NCBI GenBank assembly: GCA_051651625.1
Contig: JBOFSQ010000057.1
Span: 1-33,149 of the forward strand
DNA: 33,149 bases
Origin: JBOFSQ01 sp051651625
GTDB lineage: Bacteria > Planctomycetota > Planctomycetia > Pirellulales > Thermoguttaceae
Direction of reading: 5' to 3'
The translations under genes were made by a program, and so were the position numbers. This document shows, in pieces, positions 24,901 to 32,931 of the stretch. Each line of letters opens with the position of its first letter. Positions within the stretch are counted from its first letter, which is position 1. The notes under the pieces are model-generated. The model did no database searches. It saw only the letters and a program-made list of their open reading frames with translations, and was not told the DNA's origin.

Positions 24901-25204
24901 TCGCGTCGAAAACGACGAGCGAGTTCGGTTCAAGTGCGGCGAACAAGTCGGCTTTCAAAATACCGCCAAGCTCAATGGCGTTTGCGGTGTCGAACAGCCC
25001 CGACAACTTCCGTTCAGCAAGAACGACATCAATCTCGTTTCGCTCGACGAGTTCGAGACCTTTGTTGTCGAACAGCTTCGCCTCGACAAGATCGCAAAGC
25101 TCCACGGCGTTACCGCCCGGAACCACCGCCAAACGCGGCGTTTCCGCCGCAAATAGCGTGCTTGCAAACAGAGTCGCTATGAGAAAACTCAAGATGGTTT
25201 TCAT
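21932..25204 (-). CDS. Large exported protein: two CsgG-like halves, helical middle, possible beta-propeller
   Basis: A 1090-residue protein with a signal peptide (1-19, ending AAETP). Residues about 20-110 (RLAVVPGG, LVERNEIDVVLAERKL) and 140-260 (AVLERSRLGHVIEERRL) look like two diverged copies of the CsgG/FlgO-type domain seen complete at 26964. The middle (about 270-700) is helical and may hold TPR-like repeats (SNYEPALERLDAAVALDY). From about 700 to the end, repeated strand patterns with GTHGEGIFVI and GQHHEGIFLL suggest a two-component-regulator-like propeller. Bases 22921-23040 are AT-rich compared with the rest. The ATG at 25204 lies 14 bp after the stop of the gene at 25219, so they are probably co-transcribed. 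Function unknown. Confidence 0.8.
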   Translation of the reverse strand: MKTILSFLIATLFASTLFAAETPRLAVVPGGNAVELCDLVEAKLFDNKGLELVERNEIDVVLAERKLSGLFDTANAIELGGILKADLFAALEPNSLVVFDAKTGLRFVDETLPEKSVEETAQTAAKAVGTALEKRRKFAEHKLVMFGILSIRNAEFSRDRDTWCKALVRLLERELMTRDCAVLERSRLGHVIEERRLNGDNANDLLAAMKLLDIEFSRGAEPNTFKITARIGDEVFRAESPIDSPLDAVVAIADRLAGTQSSANQADRHNEAKRFFDEANFLAGLSNYEPALERLDAAVALDYASIRYRNKQALLLILHATYQMNPEFIRVMPSAPDGYPPVEQESFEAALVLVRRAVDIIESIPGSFLGESVDEEVLRELSRINRILAGMIWTFVDFGSQSPKSLFPTQYENVNRLLDDILVVWEKTYDEVVATVNDAASFAKYCELIRYREQFAPLQQTPKTAQLYEKLIGDLIRFTERWQDVPEAAAVRNELCRDFAYFAADFKIAREYLLARNDGTTRTRQIEESIARVCRSLDSAPLAEFGTYSYLAQNGFEFSPDQDAPSRKDRSKQELLKQRIASLPPNQNVNDMVMLFDEAVACCFFETDDYVASVEHFFDFVELANERSVPASHLAISLLDRLEACHVFYAKDKPEKLIDLRNNLERYFKAVERQVELAASHRLAYAPECVENKLNNSRSLWNPPATERLWKEEVPIWTSNDIHYHVNHICLYDNTLFMFVFEWNNEFWNVRIDEFDCKNRIYKKGNTPLFKRARAYLGNELPDINIARDSSCVDARNIFYGTHGEGIFVIPRDGSAPWRLTQESGLPSNHVQTLAVMNGTLYVGLGRDNQESWLVSVDTETRKANILASSASIDNHPFSNCSPAPMYAHFEPDTKRNRLLMLIKKPFVGNPDGGFGLWTLDVGSTNVVTQRFPFYFHDVVPGHILPNGDQFLIQDSIATLLVDLDQLDKGLESIRVVGVSANYDSYRSMYSPQVSQQTGQAFGMKWGTIRNGEFWGGVTFNDKTLRKRYGDNPYFMRASLESKDDFEFLTTPTKEPGPGWSNIQFCRVVNDGKDLLFGQHHEGIFLLRFE

Positions 25205-25218
25205 GGTTATTATGACCC

Positions 25219-26790
25219 TTACAGCTTGTTCAAGTTGAAGTCCACGTTTATCGCGCCTTCGTCGGAGAGGATTTTTCGAGAAGTTGAAGGTTCGTAACCG
25301 TCCGCTTCAATCTTCACTTGAAAATAATGTTTGGGATAGGTCTCGTCAATCAGGTACCGACCATTTGTACCAACGTTGGGAACACATTCAAACTCGATTG
25401 GATACTCCTCGTTCCAAACCGCGCCAAGAAAGACTTGGAATTCGGGAATGGCTTGTCCGGTCTTGGCATCGACGACATTGCCAGAAATTTTGAGTCCCGG
25501 GACAACAGTAAAAACGTATGGCTCATCGCGAGCCTTCATGGAGTTCTGTCGCAAGTCCATGTGCTTTCCGTCGCACATGTCGAAGATGACCTCGTCGTCA
25601 GGTGCTTCGATCCAAGTCCACTCTCCGTTTTCATCGGTCAAAACGTGTTTATCCTCTTCGCCAGTCAGCATGTCTTCCGCGATCATGCGGCTCTTCTTCC
25701 ACTGCTCAATGAAGATCATATAACGAGCAACCGGTTTGCCTTCCTTGTCGATGATCTTGATTTTGATCGGCTTGCCAACCGGATTGAGCGTAAAATTGAC
25801 AACCGGAGGACGATTCCGTGAAATGTCAAAAGATTCCAACGCCGTTTTATAGCCCGGCTTACGCACGGCGACATAGGAACTGTTGATTCCCCCAAAATCC
25901 TGATGCTCTGGCCAATTGGTTATCAGGAATTCGCCGTTTGCGTCCGTTTTTTTACGAGCGATCCCCATAGTTGAACGGTAATGACCGACGACGAGTGCGT
26001 CGGCAATCGGTTTTCCGTTTTCGTCGATAACCCGCCCTTTGACGGGCACCCCTTCGACAAGAATCATTGTTTTCGTGAACTTGCCATTCGTCTCTGGAAG
26101 AAACTCCGCAAAACGATGCATGCTCTCGGTTGTCATGAAGTTTTCATGTGAAATCCTAAAGAAGTTTTCGGGCTCGTCACTCTTGAGTAAGGTGAGAGGA
26201 AGAGATTCATATCTCCACTCGCCCTGTGCATTTGTTTGCACTTCACAATGATAACCATTGGAATTCACTTCTCCCCGATGGCGGTTTTCCCACTCGATAC
26301 TCATCATAAGTGTTGCATCAGCAACGGGGTTTCCGTCCTTGTCGATGATGATTCCACCGATGGTTGTTCCCTTTTCAAGCTTCACTTGAAACTCCGAAGG
26401 AATCGGATCGGCTTCGGGGCGGTTCCAGTAACCGTTATATGGAGCGTATCCCGGTGTATCGATCCAGAAAAAGAGGCAACGAATGTCTTTGAGTTCGTTG
26501 ACAGGAAACGTCATTATGTATAGTCCGTTTTCGTCGGTTTCGGCATTTCCTATTCCGGCATCCATATCATTTATGGTTTTCTCCACCCCCAAGGGAGCGG
26601 GCATCCCACCGAACATGAACTTCGCACGAGGAACCGGCTGACCCGTTTCATCGAGGATCGTCAAGGCAAATGATTTGTATTGCCCATCACGCGGCTGGAC
26701 ACCTTGAGCACTGTCCACGTTGGCGACGGCGACAGCCACCAAGCCTGTGACCACCAGAAGCATTCGATTCCAAGAGAGAAGTCGTTTCAT
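25219..26790 (-). CDS. Exported protein with repeated carboxypeptidase-regulatory-like (Ig-fold) domains
   Basis: A 523-residue protein with a signal peptide (1-28, ending DSAQG). It carries at least four CarboxypepD_reg-type units: FALTILDETGQPVPRA, IIIDKDGNPVADA, VKGRVIDENGKPIADA, IKIKIIDKEGKPVAR, and a last ISGNVVDAKTGQAIPE, each with a later 'DANGEF' or 'DENGEW' strand. Such proteins are common and poorly understood in planctomycetes and Bacteroidota, often with binding or structural roles outside the cytoplasm. The start follows AAAGGAAA (26797-26804). It forms a likely two-gene unit with the 1090-residue protein. No catalytic domain is visible. Confidence 0.85.
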   Translation of the reverse strand: MKRLLSWNRMLLVVTGLVAVAVANVDSAQGVQPRDGQYKSFALTILDETGQPVPRAKFMFGGMPAPLGVEKTINDMDAGIGNAETDENGLYIMTFPVNELKDIRCLFFWIDTPGYAPYNGYWNRPEADPIPSEFQVKLEKGTTIGGIIIDKDGNPVADATLMMSIEWENRHRGEVNSNGYHCEVQTNAQGEWRYESLPLTLLKSDEPENFFRISHENFMTTESMHRFAEFLPETNGKFTKTMILVEGVPVKGRVIDENGKPIADALVVGHYRSTMGIARKKTDANGEFLITNWPEHQDFGGINSSYVAVRKPGYKTALESFDISRNRPPVVNFTLNPVGKPIKIKIIDKEGKPVARYMIFIEQWKKSRMIAEDMLTGEEDKHVLTDENGEWTWIEAPDDEVIFDMCDGKHMDLRQNSMKARDEPYVFTVVPGLKISGNVVDAKTGQAIPEFQVFLGAVWNEEYPIEFECVPNVGTNGRYLIDETYPKHYFQVKIEADGYEPSTSRKILSDEGAINVDFNLNKL

Positions 26791-26866
26791 ACGCTGTTTC
26801 CTTTCACGAGAGTTGTTGTGGTGAGATACATTGTACAGTACGGTGACACAGACGCGCCAGCAGCAA

Positions 26867-26921
26867 ATTCGGGCACTCGCTTACGCTTCGTGTTCTGATT
26901 CGGGCCACTCGCTTACGCTTC
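26867..26921. repeat. Two direct repeats of ACTCGCTTACGCTTC word
   Basis: ATTCGGGCACTCGCTTACGC (26867-26886) recurs with one added C at 26898-26917, 31 bp apart, between the CsgG-like gene and the regulatory-like-domain gene. This word is a common dispersed repeat in planctomycetes (recalled). The 173-bp gap has no gene and must also contain the promoter of the downstream gene. Confidence 0.65.
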
Positions 26922-26963
26922 TCGCTCCGATTATGTTTCGCGCTTTAGATTCACCGTACACGA

Positions 26964-27932
26964 TCACTTCACAAGTTTTGGAATCATTCGTTCGGCGAGG
27001 ATGGCACCGGCTTGTTGCAACGCTGTCTTTGCGGCGATTGTCTCGGCGAGGTCAACGGCGACCGTCGTTTGACGGTCTATCGCCAAAACTTTTCCCGTCT
27101 TCTTATCAACCGCCTTGACCTCAACCCGCGCCTTCACCGAAACAAGATTTCCTATCGGCATTCCACGTTCGCTAAACGCCTCGCCAACAAGCACGATTTC
27201 GGCGTTACTCTTATCGGGCGACTTGTTATCCAGAACGTCAAACCCCAATTCCGTACAGAAAAGAATCATCTCTGTTTCCGCCGCAGGATCGATAACACGT
27301 TGACTCAAATGAGACTCTGGAATGTCAATCATCACTGGCGGAAGTTTTTTGCTCCCGATTTTTGTGCGGAGCATTTCGAGCCGATTTTCTCGCGTCAGCG
27401 GTTTCGCTACCAGCTTCGTCCCGTCTTGCAAAATTGCTTCGGCAACTTTTTTCGCAAGTGCTTCCGCCTTTTCACTTACGGGATCACCAATCCCAAATTT
27501 TTCCGAAACGCCCAGCACGCGAGTTGTTTCCGTTCCGATGATTTTTGCGACGAGATAAATCGTTTGACTCTCCCGAATGACGCTTCCTGTCACAATGATT
27601 TTTGCGCCAATGATGTTGCCGATTTGCGTCGCTTGCTCCGGACTAACGACACCAGAGATGTTGATCTCCTGCTCTTTTAGCACCGACTCAAAGTCTTCGC
27701 GGTCTACCAAAAGCAGCGACGGATCGATGACCAGATTGGCAAACAAAATATCTGCCACGACGCTACCTTGCCCCGCAACTTCCTTGCTCCGCTCGTGAAA
27801 CGGAAGTACCGCAATCGGATACACGGCAGCATCCGACACCGCAGGTTTTTCGTCTGCAAAGAGAACAGCAGCCGACAGACAGACACACAAAGTCGCAAGC
27901 AAGCACAACGACCGTTTCATTTCCAGTTTCAT
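26964..27932 (-). CDS. CsgG-like exported protein
   Basis: CsgG is an outer-membrane secretion channel of curli systems; distant CsgG-domain proteins have many unproven roles. The 322-residue product has a signal peptide (about 1-27, SLCLLATLCVCLSAAVLFA) and the family core: YPIAVLPFHERS near 38-49, VDREDFESVLKEQEI near 76-90, IGNIIGAKIIVTGSVI near 104-119. A second alpha/beta half with VEVKAVDKKTGKVLAID follows. The N-terminal cysteines are not in a clear lipobox. ATG 27932 is chosen from AGGAG (27940-27944). That SD lies in the last codons of the upstream gene, whose TAA is 1 base from this ATG: translational coupling. No other curli gene (csgA, csgE, csgF) is in the window. Confidence 0.85.
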   Translation of the reverse strand: MKLEMKRSLCLLATLCVCLSAAVLFADEKPAVSDAAVYPIAVLPFHERSKEVAGQGSVVADILFANLVIDPSLLLVDREDFESVLKEQEINISGVVSPEQATQIGNIIGAKIIVTGSVIRESQTIYLVAKIIGTETTRVLGVSEKFGIGDPVSEKAEALAKKVAEAILQDGTKLVAKPLTRENRLEMLRTKIGSKKLPPVMIDIPESHLSQRVIDPAAETEMILFCTELGFDVLDNKSPDKSNAEIVLVGEAFSERGMPIGNLVSVKARVEVKAVDKKTGKVLAIDRQTTVAVDLAETIAAKTALQQAGAILAERMIPKLVK

Positions 27933-27933
27933 T

Positions 27934-28740
27934 TTAAGGCTCCTCATTTTTGGAAAGGGTTTCGACCAGAGATTTGAAGTAGTAACGCGACTCGACATCG
28001 CTGTTCCACAGAGAAGGTTGTAACTGCGAATCGAAAATCATTCTGCCAGAGTCAAAGCGAATATCAAGCGAGTTGGACTTTTTTTGCAACACGAATGATT
28101 CTGTTGATTCTAACGACGCGAAGCAAAAAGCGAGTGAAATCTTTTCTGCTGGCGGAAGCACGAGAATTTTGCCACCACTTTGAGCTTTCGCAAACAGCAA
28201 GTCGGCGAGTCCTTTTTCGGTGTCAAAGTTTGTTTCGGCACCGATGACGAGTACGGCATTTTCGCTGTTCTCGATTTCCGCGAAGGAGCGAAGCGATGTG
28301 AACGCAATCTCTTCGCGTTCAAAAACTTTGGCGGTTTTGCCTTCGGGATCGTACAGTGCGATTGGGTTTTCTTTGCACCACTGATCTACGTCAACGAACG
28401 GACTTGGCGCAGCCAAGATGACTTTGCGCACCGGAACGCCACCCAAGAGAAGTGTCGCTTCAAGAGTGACAGATGGTTTTAGCGGCGGCGTTTTGACGGC
28501 GATCTGGACAAGGTTAACTGCTTGTGCATGCGGAACTTCCAGAACGCTACCGCGTGCGATGACACGGTGTCCCGCTTCGAGCGTCCAATCGCGTGATTGG
28601 TGCGAATCGACGAACGAGAGTTTTTGTTCCGTCCCCGCTTCGAGCCATAAGACGGGGAGATTGTCTGCCGCTAGAAGGCCGCTTTGGACTAAAACCAAAC
28701 ACAAAACAGACACAGAAATTGCACGCAGAAACTTTTTCAT
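27934..28740 (-). CDS. Exported protein of unknown function, coupled to the CsgG-like gene
   Basis: A 268-residue protein that I cannot place in a named family. A signal peptide covers 1-25 (ISVSVLCLVLVQSGLLAA). The first half is strand-rich with WLEAGTEQKLSF. The second has hydrophobic strands with VLVIGAETNFDTEKGLADLLFA and GGKILVLPP, spaced as in a Rossmann-like or glutamine-amidotransferase-like fold, but catalytic residues are not evident. The start at ATG 28740 has GGAG about 10 nt upstream. Its stop is one base from the CsgG-like start, so the two proteins are probably made together, perhaps as partners (inference). Confidence 0.8.
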   Translation of the reverse strand: MKKFLRAISVSVLCLVLVQSGLLAADNLPVLWLEAGTEQKLSFVDSHQSRDWTLEAGHRVIARGSVLEVPHAQAVNLVQIAVKTPPLKPSVTLEATLLLGGVPVRKVILAAPSPFVDVDQWCKENPIALYDPEGKTAKVFEREEIAFTSLRSFAEIENSENAVLVIGAETNFDTEKGLADLLFAKAQSGGKILVLPPAEKISLAFCFASLESTESFVLQKKSNSLDIRFDSGRMIFDSQLQPSLWNSDVESRYYFKSLVETLSKNEEP

Positions 28741-28952
28741 CGCAAAAACTCCGTGAGAGCACGCAGCATGAAAAACACGTTCGACGGACGCTATGATACC
28801 ACGCCCGCGCTGCGTGACCAGTACCACTGCTGACGCCAATCTTCGCTTTAGATTCTTGGTATCTGTTCACGGTTTGTATTTGACGCACACGCGGCGTGTG
28901 TGACACGTCGGGGCAGATTGCCAGATTCAACGTGAGAAAATCCTGTAAACGG

Positions 28953-30827
28953 TTACAATTTTTTCTCTTCGGTCTTGTCCAATTTTTCGAGCACTTCTGT
29001 CATCTCGGTGACTCTTTTAGGAAAGTCGTGCTGTATGGCGTATCGTTGAATTCGTTGGAAGACAGCACGTCTATAATCGTTGGGAAGGCCTGACAAATCG
29101 GTCGTCAACCGTTTGGCGAATTCGCCGTAATACAGGTCAACGATATTTTCCGCCCCGAATTTTCGAATCGCGGCGGTCGATTCCATTTCGTCGAACACTG
29201 CGTCCATCAGTGTAATCTCGTTCGGATAATTGTGAAACAGGTTCTTCAACATGAAAATTGCATTGAATACCGATTCCTGATCTTTCCGGTCGTAAAATTG
29301 GCGGACGTGCAGATCGGTCGGCACCTCGACACCAGATTTATCCCGAATACCAGCGGTACGAAGCCGATTAAAATTGATCGTCGTCGTGAATACAACATCT
29401 GGCCGTCGTCGTGACCAGACGGCGTTGAAAAGTGGCTCGAAAACGGTCCAACGATAATTGTCCCAATGCCCTTCACGGATTTCTGGGAAATCGATTAGAT
29501 TCAGCGTAAAGCCCGGCAATTCGTTCGGGAAGTCGAGCAGGTCTTCTCGCATCTTGTTTGCCAAATCAAGAATCGTTTGACGGTGTTGCAACGTAAATTG
29601 TCTGGTCTTGCCCAGAGCGGCAATTTCACGCCAAACCTCAACATTTTGTGGAGCTAAACCGTTAACTTTTAAGAGCAAGTCAATCCGCTGGTCTGTCGAG
29701 AGTTGTTTGGCTTCGAGAAGCGGTCGATAAACGCGCATGAGAAGATTAGCGTGTCGGAACGCGGCCTCATTCTTTCCGAGCCGCTGGAATCGCAACCTGA
29801 TTTCTTCATCGGTTTCCAAGCGTCCTGTTTGTGGATTTTCGTACGCCGCAACATAAAAACGGGGGTCTCCGCGTCCTTCTTCTCGAAATTCGTATTCGAT
29901 GCGGTCGGGACTTACCTCCTTGATGTCGAGCCACATAATCCACGAATGGCCGCTTTTGTATCGCGGAAATCCGGCTCCACCATAAAACGCGGGGATTCCT
30001 AACGTTCGCGCAACCGGCAGCGAATAATCTGACCGAGCCGTGCATACGCCACCATGTTGTTTGATATTTTGGAGCGAATACTCCAGTCCCGCCAAGGCGG
30101 CATCTTCGCCGGGTTTCAAATCGTTTTCGTTGTAGTGAACGTCGTTATATGCCTTGCCCGGAACGTTACCATCAATGTTGCCGTCCTTGACATATTGTTC
30201 GAGAACCCAACGACGCTCCTCCAAAGACCGCTTGTTGGCGACAACATACACCAGCATCTCCCACGGAAGTTGCTGCAATCTGGTTGCCGCCGGATGCTGG
30301 GGATCAGTGTAGAAAATAAAATTGTCGATGGCAACGCAGAGACTTTTCGGTGGTGTCGCCTTGAACTGTTGATGACTGTCGTGGGCAAACCCTTTGGATT
30401 CTGGCTGATCCCAAACGACCGCTGCGGCAACTGCCAGTCCGGGATACTTCACGACTTCATCTGGATAATCCGTACAGAGCTTCCGCATGAGGCCAAGTGA
30501 CGACGAGAGATCGTCGTACTCCGGTTTGATCGCCGTGAGAAACGTTTCGAGCAATCCTGGATGTTCTTCCAGCCAGCGGACGAAAGGCGCGGACGGTTTT
30601 CCCCATTCTTTTTCGAGCAAAACTTTGTTCTCTGCGATTGCTTGCCGAACGATGACTCGTCGCAACTCGTGATAGGTTTCCGGTTCGGTTAACTTTCCTG
30701 AATCGTACAGATTCGCAACCGCCTGTGAGAATGAAAATCCGTCCGTGTCGAACAGGGAATCCGCCGCTGATGTCGGCAGACATATCAAGAGAAAAAACAC
30801 AATCACTAACGAAAACTTTGTAGACAT
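28953..30827 (-). CDS. Exported transglutaminase-like (papain-fold) protein
   Basis: A 624-residue protein with a signal peptide (1-21, FSLVIVFFLLICLPTSA). A transglutaminase-core triad can be read at Cys262 (GGVCTARS), His294 (GHSWIM), and Asp301 (WLDI). PVARTLGIPAFYGGAG follows the cysteine, as in transglutaminase-like cysteine proteases or peptide N-glycanase relatives. The flanking N- and C-terminal regions are helical and not recognised. Enzyme activity (protein cross-linking, peptidase or none) cannot be told. The start at ATG 30827 precedes the signal peptide directly. It lies 212 bp upstream of the 27934-28740 gene, and 258 bp of repeat DNA separates it from the next gene upstream. 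Confidence 0.82.
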   Translation of the reverse strand: MSTKFSLVIVFFLLICLPTSAADSLFDTDGFSFSQAVANLYDSGKLTEPETYHELRRVIVRQAIAENKVLLEKEWGKPSAPFVRWLEEHPGLLETFLTAIKPEYDDLSSSLGLMRKLCTDYPDEVVKYPGLAVAAAVVWDQPESKGFAHDSHQQFKATPPKSLCVAIDNFIFYTDPQHPAATRLQQLPWEMLVYVVANKRSLEERRWVLEQYVKDGNIDGNVPGKAYNDVHYNENDLKPGEDAALAGLEYSLQNIKQHGGVCTARSDYSLPVARTLGIPAFYGGAGFPRYKSGHSWIMWLDIKEVSPDRIEYEFREEGRGDPRFYVAAYENPQTGRLETDEEIRLRFQRLGKNEAAFRHANLLMRVYRPLLEAKQLSTDQRIDLLLKVNGLAPQNVEVWREIAALGKTRQFTLQHRQTILDLANKMREDLLDFPNELPGFTLNLIDFPEIREGHWDNYRWTVFEPLFNAVWSRRRPDVVFTTTINFNRLRTAGIRDKSGVEVPTDLHVRQFYDRKDQESVFNAIFMLKNLFHNYPNEITLMDAVFDEMESTAAIRKFGAENIVDLYYGEFAKRLTTDLSGLPNDYRRAVFQRIQRYAIQHDFPKRVTEMTEVLEKLDKTEEKKL

Positions 30828-30925
30828 GTTAGGCTCTTTCTGCTTTTGGAAACCAACGTCGGTGTATGGATTGCGTGTGAAGAGTCTGCAATGTTTTCAA
30901 ACGTTGTTGGCAGTTTTGTTTTTTG

Positions 30926-31040
30926 CGCACAAAGGCACGGAGAGCGCAAAGGACACAAAGCGGCGTGAACACTACTTCCCCTACGGGCAAAGGAAAAAAC
31001 TTGACAAACTCTTCGTGCCCTCCGTGTCTCCGTGGTTAAA
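30926..31040. repeat. Second copy of the 'cacaaaggcac' inverted repeat
   Basis: GCGCACAAAGGCACGGAGAG on the left is complementary, with mismatches, to CTCTTCGTGCCCTCCGTGTC on the right, with a loop of about 45-50 nt. It is related to 12245-12393. It lies in the 258-bp gap between the DUF1559-type gene and the transglutaminase-like gene, which has no gene of its own. Confidence 0.65.
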
Positions 31041-31085
31041 AAAAGAGTTCAATTTTCGCGCAACAACAAAACAAACCTTGAACGA

Positions 31086-32882
31086 TTACGGCACTTCTTC
31101 ACCACTAATCGCTTCGGCGAGTTTTTCTTTTGACATCGTTTGCGGGAAGAACTGCACTCCGCCACCGCGCAGGGATGTGTTGTAACCGCCCGCGTGATAA
31201 CTGCTGAGTCCGTCGGTGGCGTCTGGTTTGCGGTACGGATCAGGATCAGTCGCTCGTGCGGCGGCTTCGGTGATCGTGCCGTCGTTTCCCGACAACTTCA
31301 TTGGCGCACGCAGTTCTACCAGCAACAGCGAGTTTGGTGCGGACAGTGATGTCGCGCCATCTTCGCGGCGGATCATCGCGTATGCCGTCTCGTCGGCTGC
31401 AAGATTGGGATGCGTCGGACAACGAAAATACTGGTCAGAATTCTCCCCCAAATACGGACGAATCGCCTCGCGCCAGTCGCCGTCTGGCATTGCACCGTGA
31501 TCTTTTTCGTAGAGCATGAGAGCAATCGTGAGTTGCTTCAAGTTTATCGTGCAAGTGGCGCGGCGTTCCGCTTCGCGGGCTGCCTGCGTGGCGGGGAGCA
31601 AAAGTGAGAGAAACACCTGACCAGCTTGCTCCGAACGCCCGCTCATCGAAAGCCAACGAAGCGGATTGAAACTCGGACGCAACAACGACAACAACCACTT
31701 CTGAAGCGTATCGTCGTCAATCGTCCCTTGAGCCGCGCCAAGCATCTGGTCGTAACCGTTGTTAAGAGTTTTGAACAACACATTTTGATCGACCATCACA
31801 CGCGACAAAAGTAATCGCGTCAAAAGCGGAAGAGAGTTAACAATCGGTTGCCCATTCATTTGTGATTGGAGACAGCCAAGTCCGAAGAGGCGTTCGGATT
31901 CGAGTGCTTCAGCACAGGTAATTCTCGGCGGGAGTGCGGCGAGTTCGCTGCGGAACCGTTCCCACTGTTCGCGGCTCGGCGGTGACGCGGGATTGCCGGC
32001 GATGTCGATGGAAGCTGCAACACCTTCGATGGCGATACCGACAAGCCACGAGACAAGCATGGGGTGTCGCCCCGCATGCCGACCGAGACGATAGATGGTG
32101 ATGATGTCGTCGATGGCACCGTCGATGTCGCCAGTTCCGATGCGATAGATTGCCCGCCCAGTACACGCTCTCGCAAACTCGCGGAGGCGTTGGAAGTCGG
32201 AAAAGCTTACCAACGCCAAGGGACTCCACTCGCTCTCGTTTTTTCGTAAATACGGCATGCAAAAAAACGGCTTGCGTACCGCTTCACCGAGGAGGTCGAT
32301 CCCCGCTGTGTTCTGCTCCAGCCACTCTGGCGGAACAGGAATGTTTTCATGGTTCGAGCACTTTAGCCACGGATTGTTTTGATGCCAGTAGGCGTCTCGC
32401 CGCGCGGCGAGTTCTTTGTGGGCGTCGGACGACTCGTCAAGTTCTTTGAGTTGTCGCGTGAAAAAAGTATCAGGCGAGATGAGCGAGAGCGTTGGCGCGA
32501 CATTTGGATCGAGTCCAAGTTTTTCGTAAATTTGCGGACGCTGCCACGGAAACTCTTTTTCGTTGTAAGCATCGCCGACGCCGGCTCCGCGAACGAGTAC
32601 GCGATAACCGTTGTCATCGGTTTTCATTTCGGCGGGATAGGTAATCTCTTCAAAAGCGCGGAAGTAATCGACCTGTTTTCCGTCGGCGGTGAGCGGACCG
32701 AGAACATAAGTCGTCTCTTTCGAGATACGCAGCGGCGGCGCGTAGAGGCAGAAATACCAGAACGGTACGGCGAGAATGAGTATCGCAATCCCAACTCGCG
32801 TGAGACAACAATACAGACAGCCGCCACAACCGCGTCGCGGTTTCTGTTCGACAGCGGCGGGACACGTTTGACGCAACAACAT
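31086..32882 (-). CDS. Membrane-anchored protein with DUF1559-type C-terminus
   Basis: A 598-residue protein. A cysteine-rich N-terminus (RGCGGCLYCCL, 17-27) precedes one membrane helix at about 28-47. The middle (about 60-420) is mostly helical and not recognised. From 428 on, PATQAAREAERRATCTINLK and YHAGGYNTSLRGGGVQFF match the C-terminal elements of DUF1559, a family hugely expanded in planctomycetes. The usual pilin-like N-terminal GFTLVE-type motif is absent; the DUF1559 elements come after the long middle region. The start at ATG 32882 has GGAGGTG (32888-32894), 5 nt upstream. Function unknown. Confidence 0.82.
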   Translation of the reverse strand: MLLRQTCPAAVEQKPRRGCGGCLYCCLTRVGIAILILAVPFWYFCLYAPPLRISKETTYVLGPLTADGKQVDYFRAFEEITYPAEMKTDDNGYRVLVRGAGVGDAYNEKEFPWQRPQIYEKLGLDPNVAPTLSLISPDTFFTRQLKELDESSDAHKELAARRDAYWHQNNPWLKCSNHENIPVPPEWLEQNTAGIDLLGEAVRKPFFCMPYLRKNESEWSPLALVSFSDFQRLREFARACTGRAIYRIGTGDIDGAIDDIITIYRLGRHAGRHPMLVSWLVGIAIEGVAASIDIAGNPASPPSREQWERFRSELAALPPRITCAEALESERLFGLGCLQSQMNGQPIVNSLPLLTRLLLSRVMVDQNVLFKTLNNGYDQMLGAAQGTIDDDTLQKWLLSLLRPSFNPLRWLSMSGRSEQAGQVFLSLLLPATQAAREAERRATCTINLKQLTIALMLYEKDHGAMPDGDWREAIRPYLGENSDQYFRCPTHPNLAADETAYAMIRREDGATSLSAPNSLLLVELRAPMKLSGNDGTITEAAARATDPDPYRKPDATDGLSSYHAGGYNTSLRGGGVQFFPQTMSKEKLAEAISGEEVP

Positions 32883-32887
32883 TTTCG

Positions 32888-32894
32888 CACCTCC
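32888..32894 (-). promoter_or_regulatory. Strong Shine-Dalgarno site for the DUF1559-type gene
   Basis: GGAGGTG on the minus strand, 5 nt before ATG 32882. It is one of the best SD matches in the window. Confidence 0.7.
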
Positions 32895-32931
32895 ACCAGA
32901 TTCTTTATTCTTTATTCTTTGCCCTGTAGAG

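Noticed and set aside
26964..27932. True curli secretion system
   Set aside because: Only the CsgG-like domain is present; no CsgA-type repeats, CsgE or CsgF are nearby.
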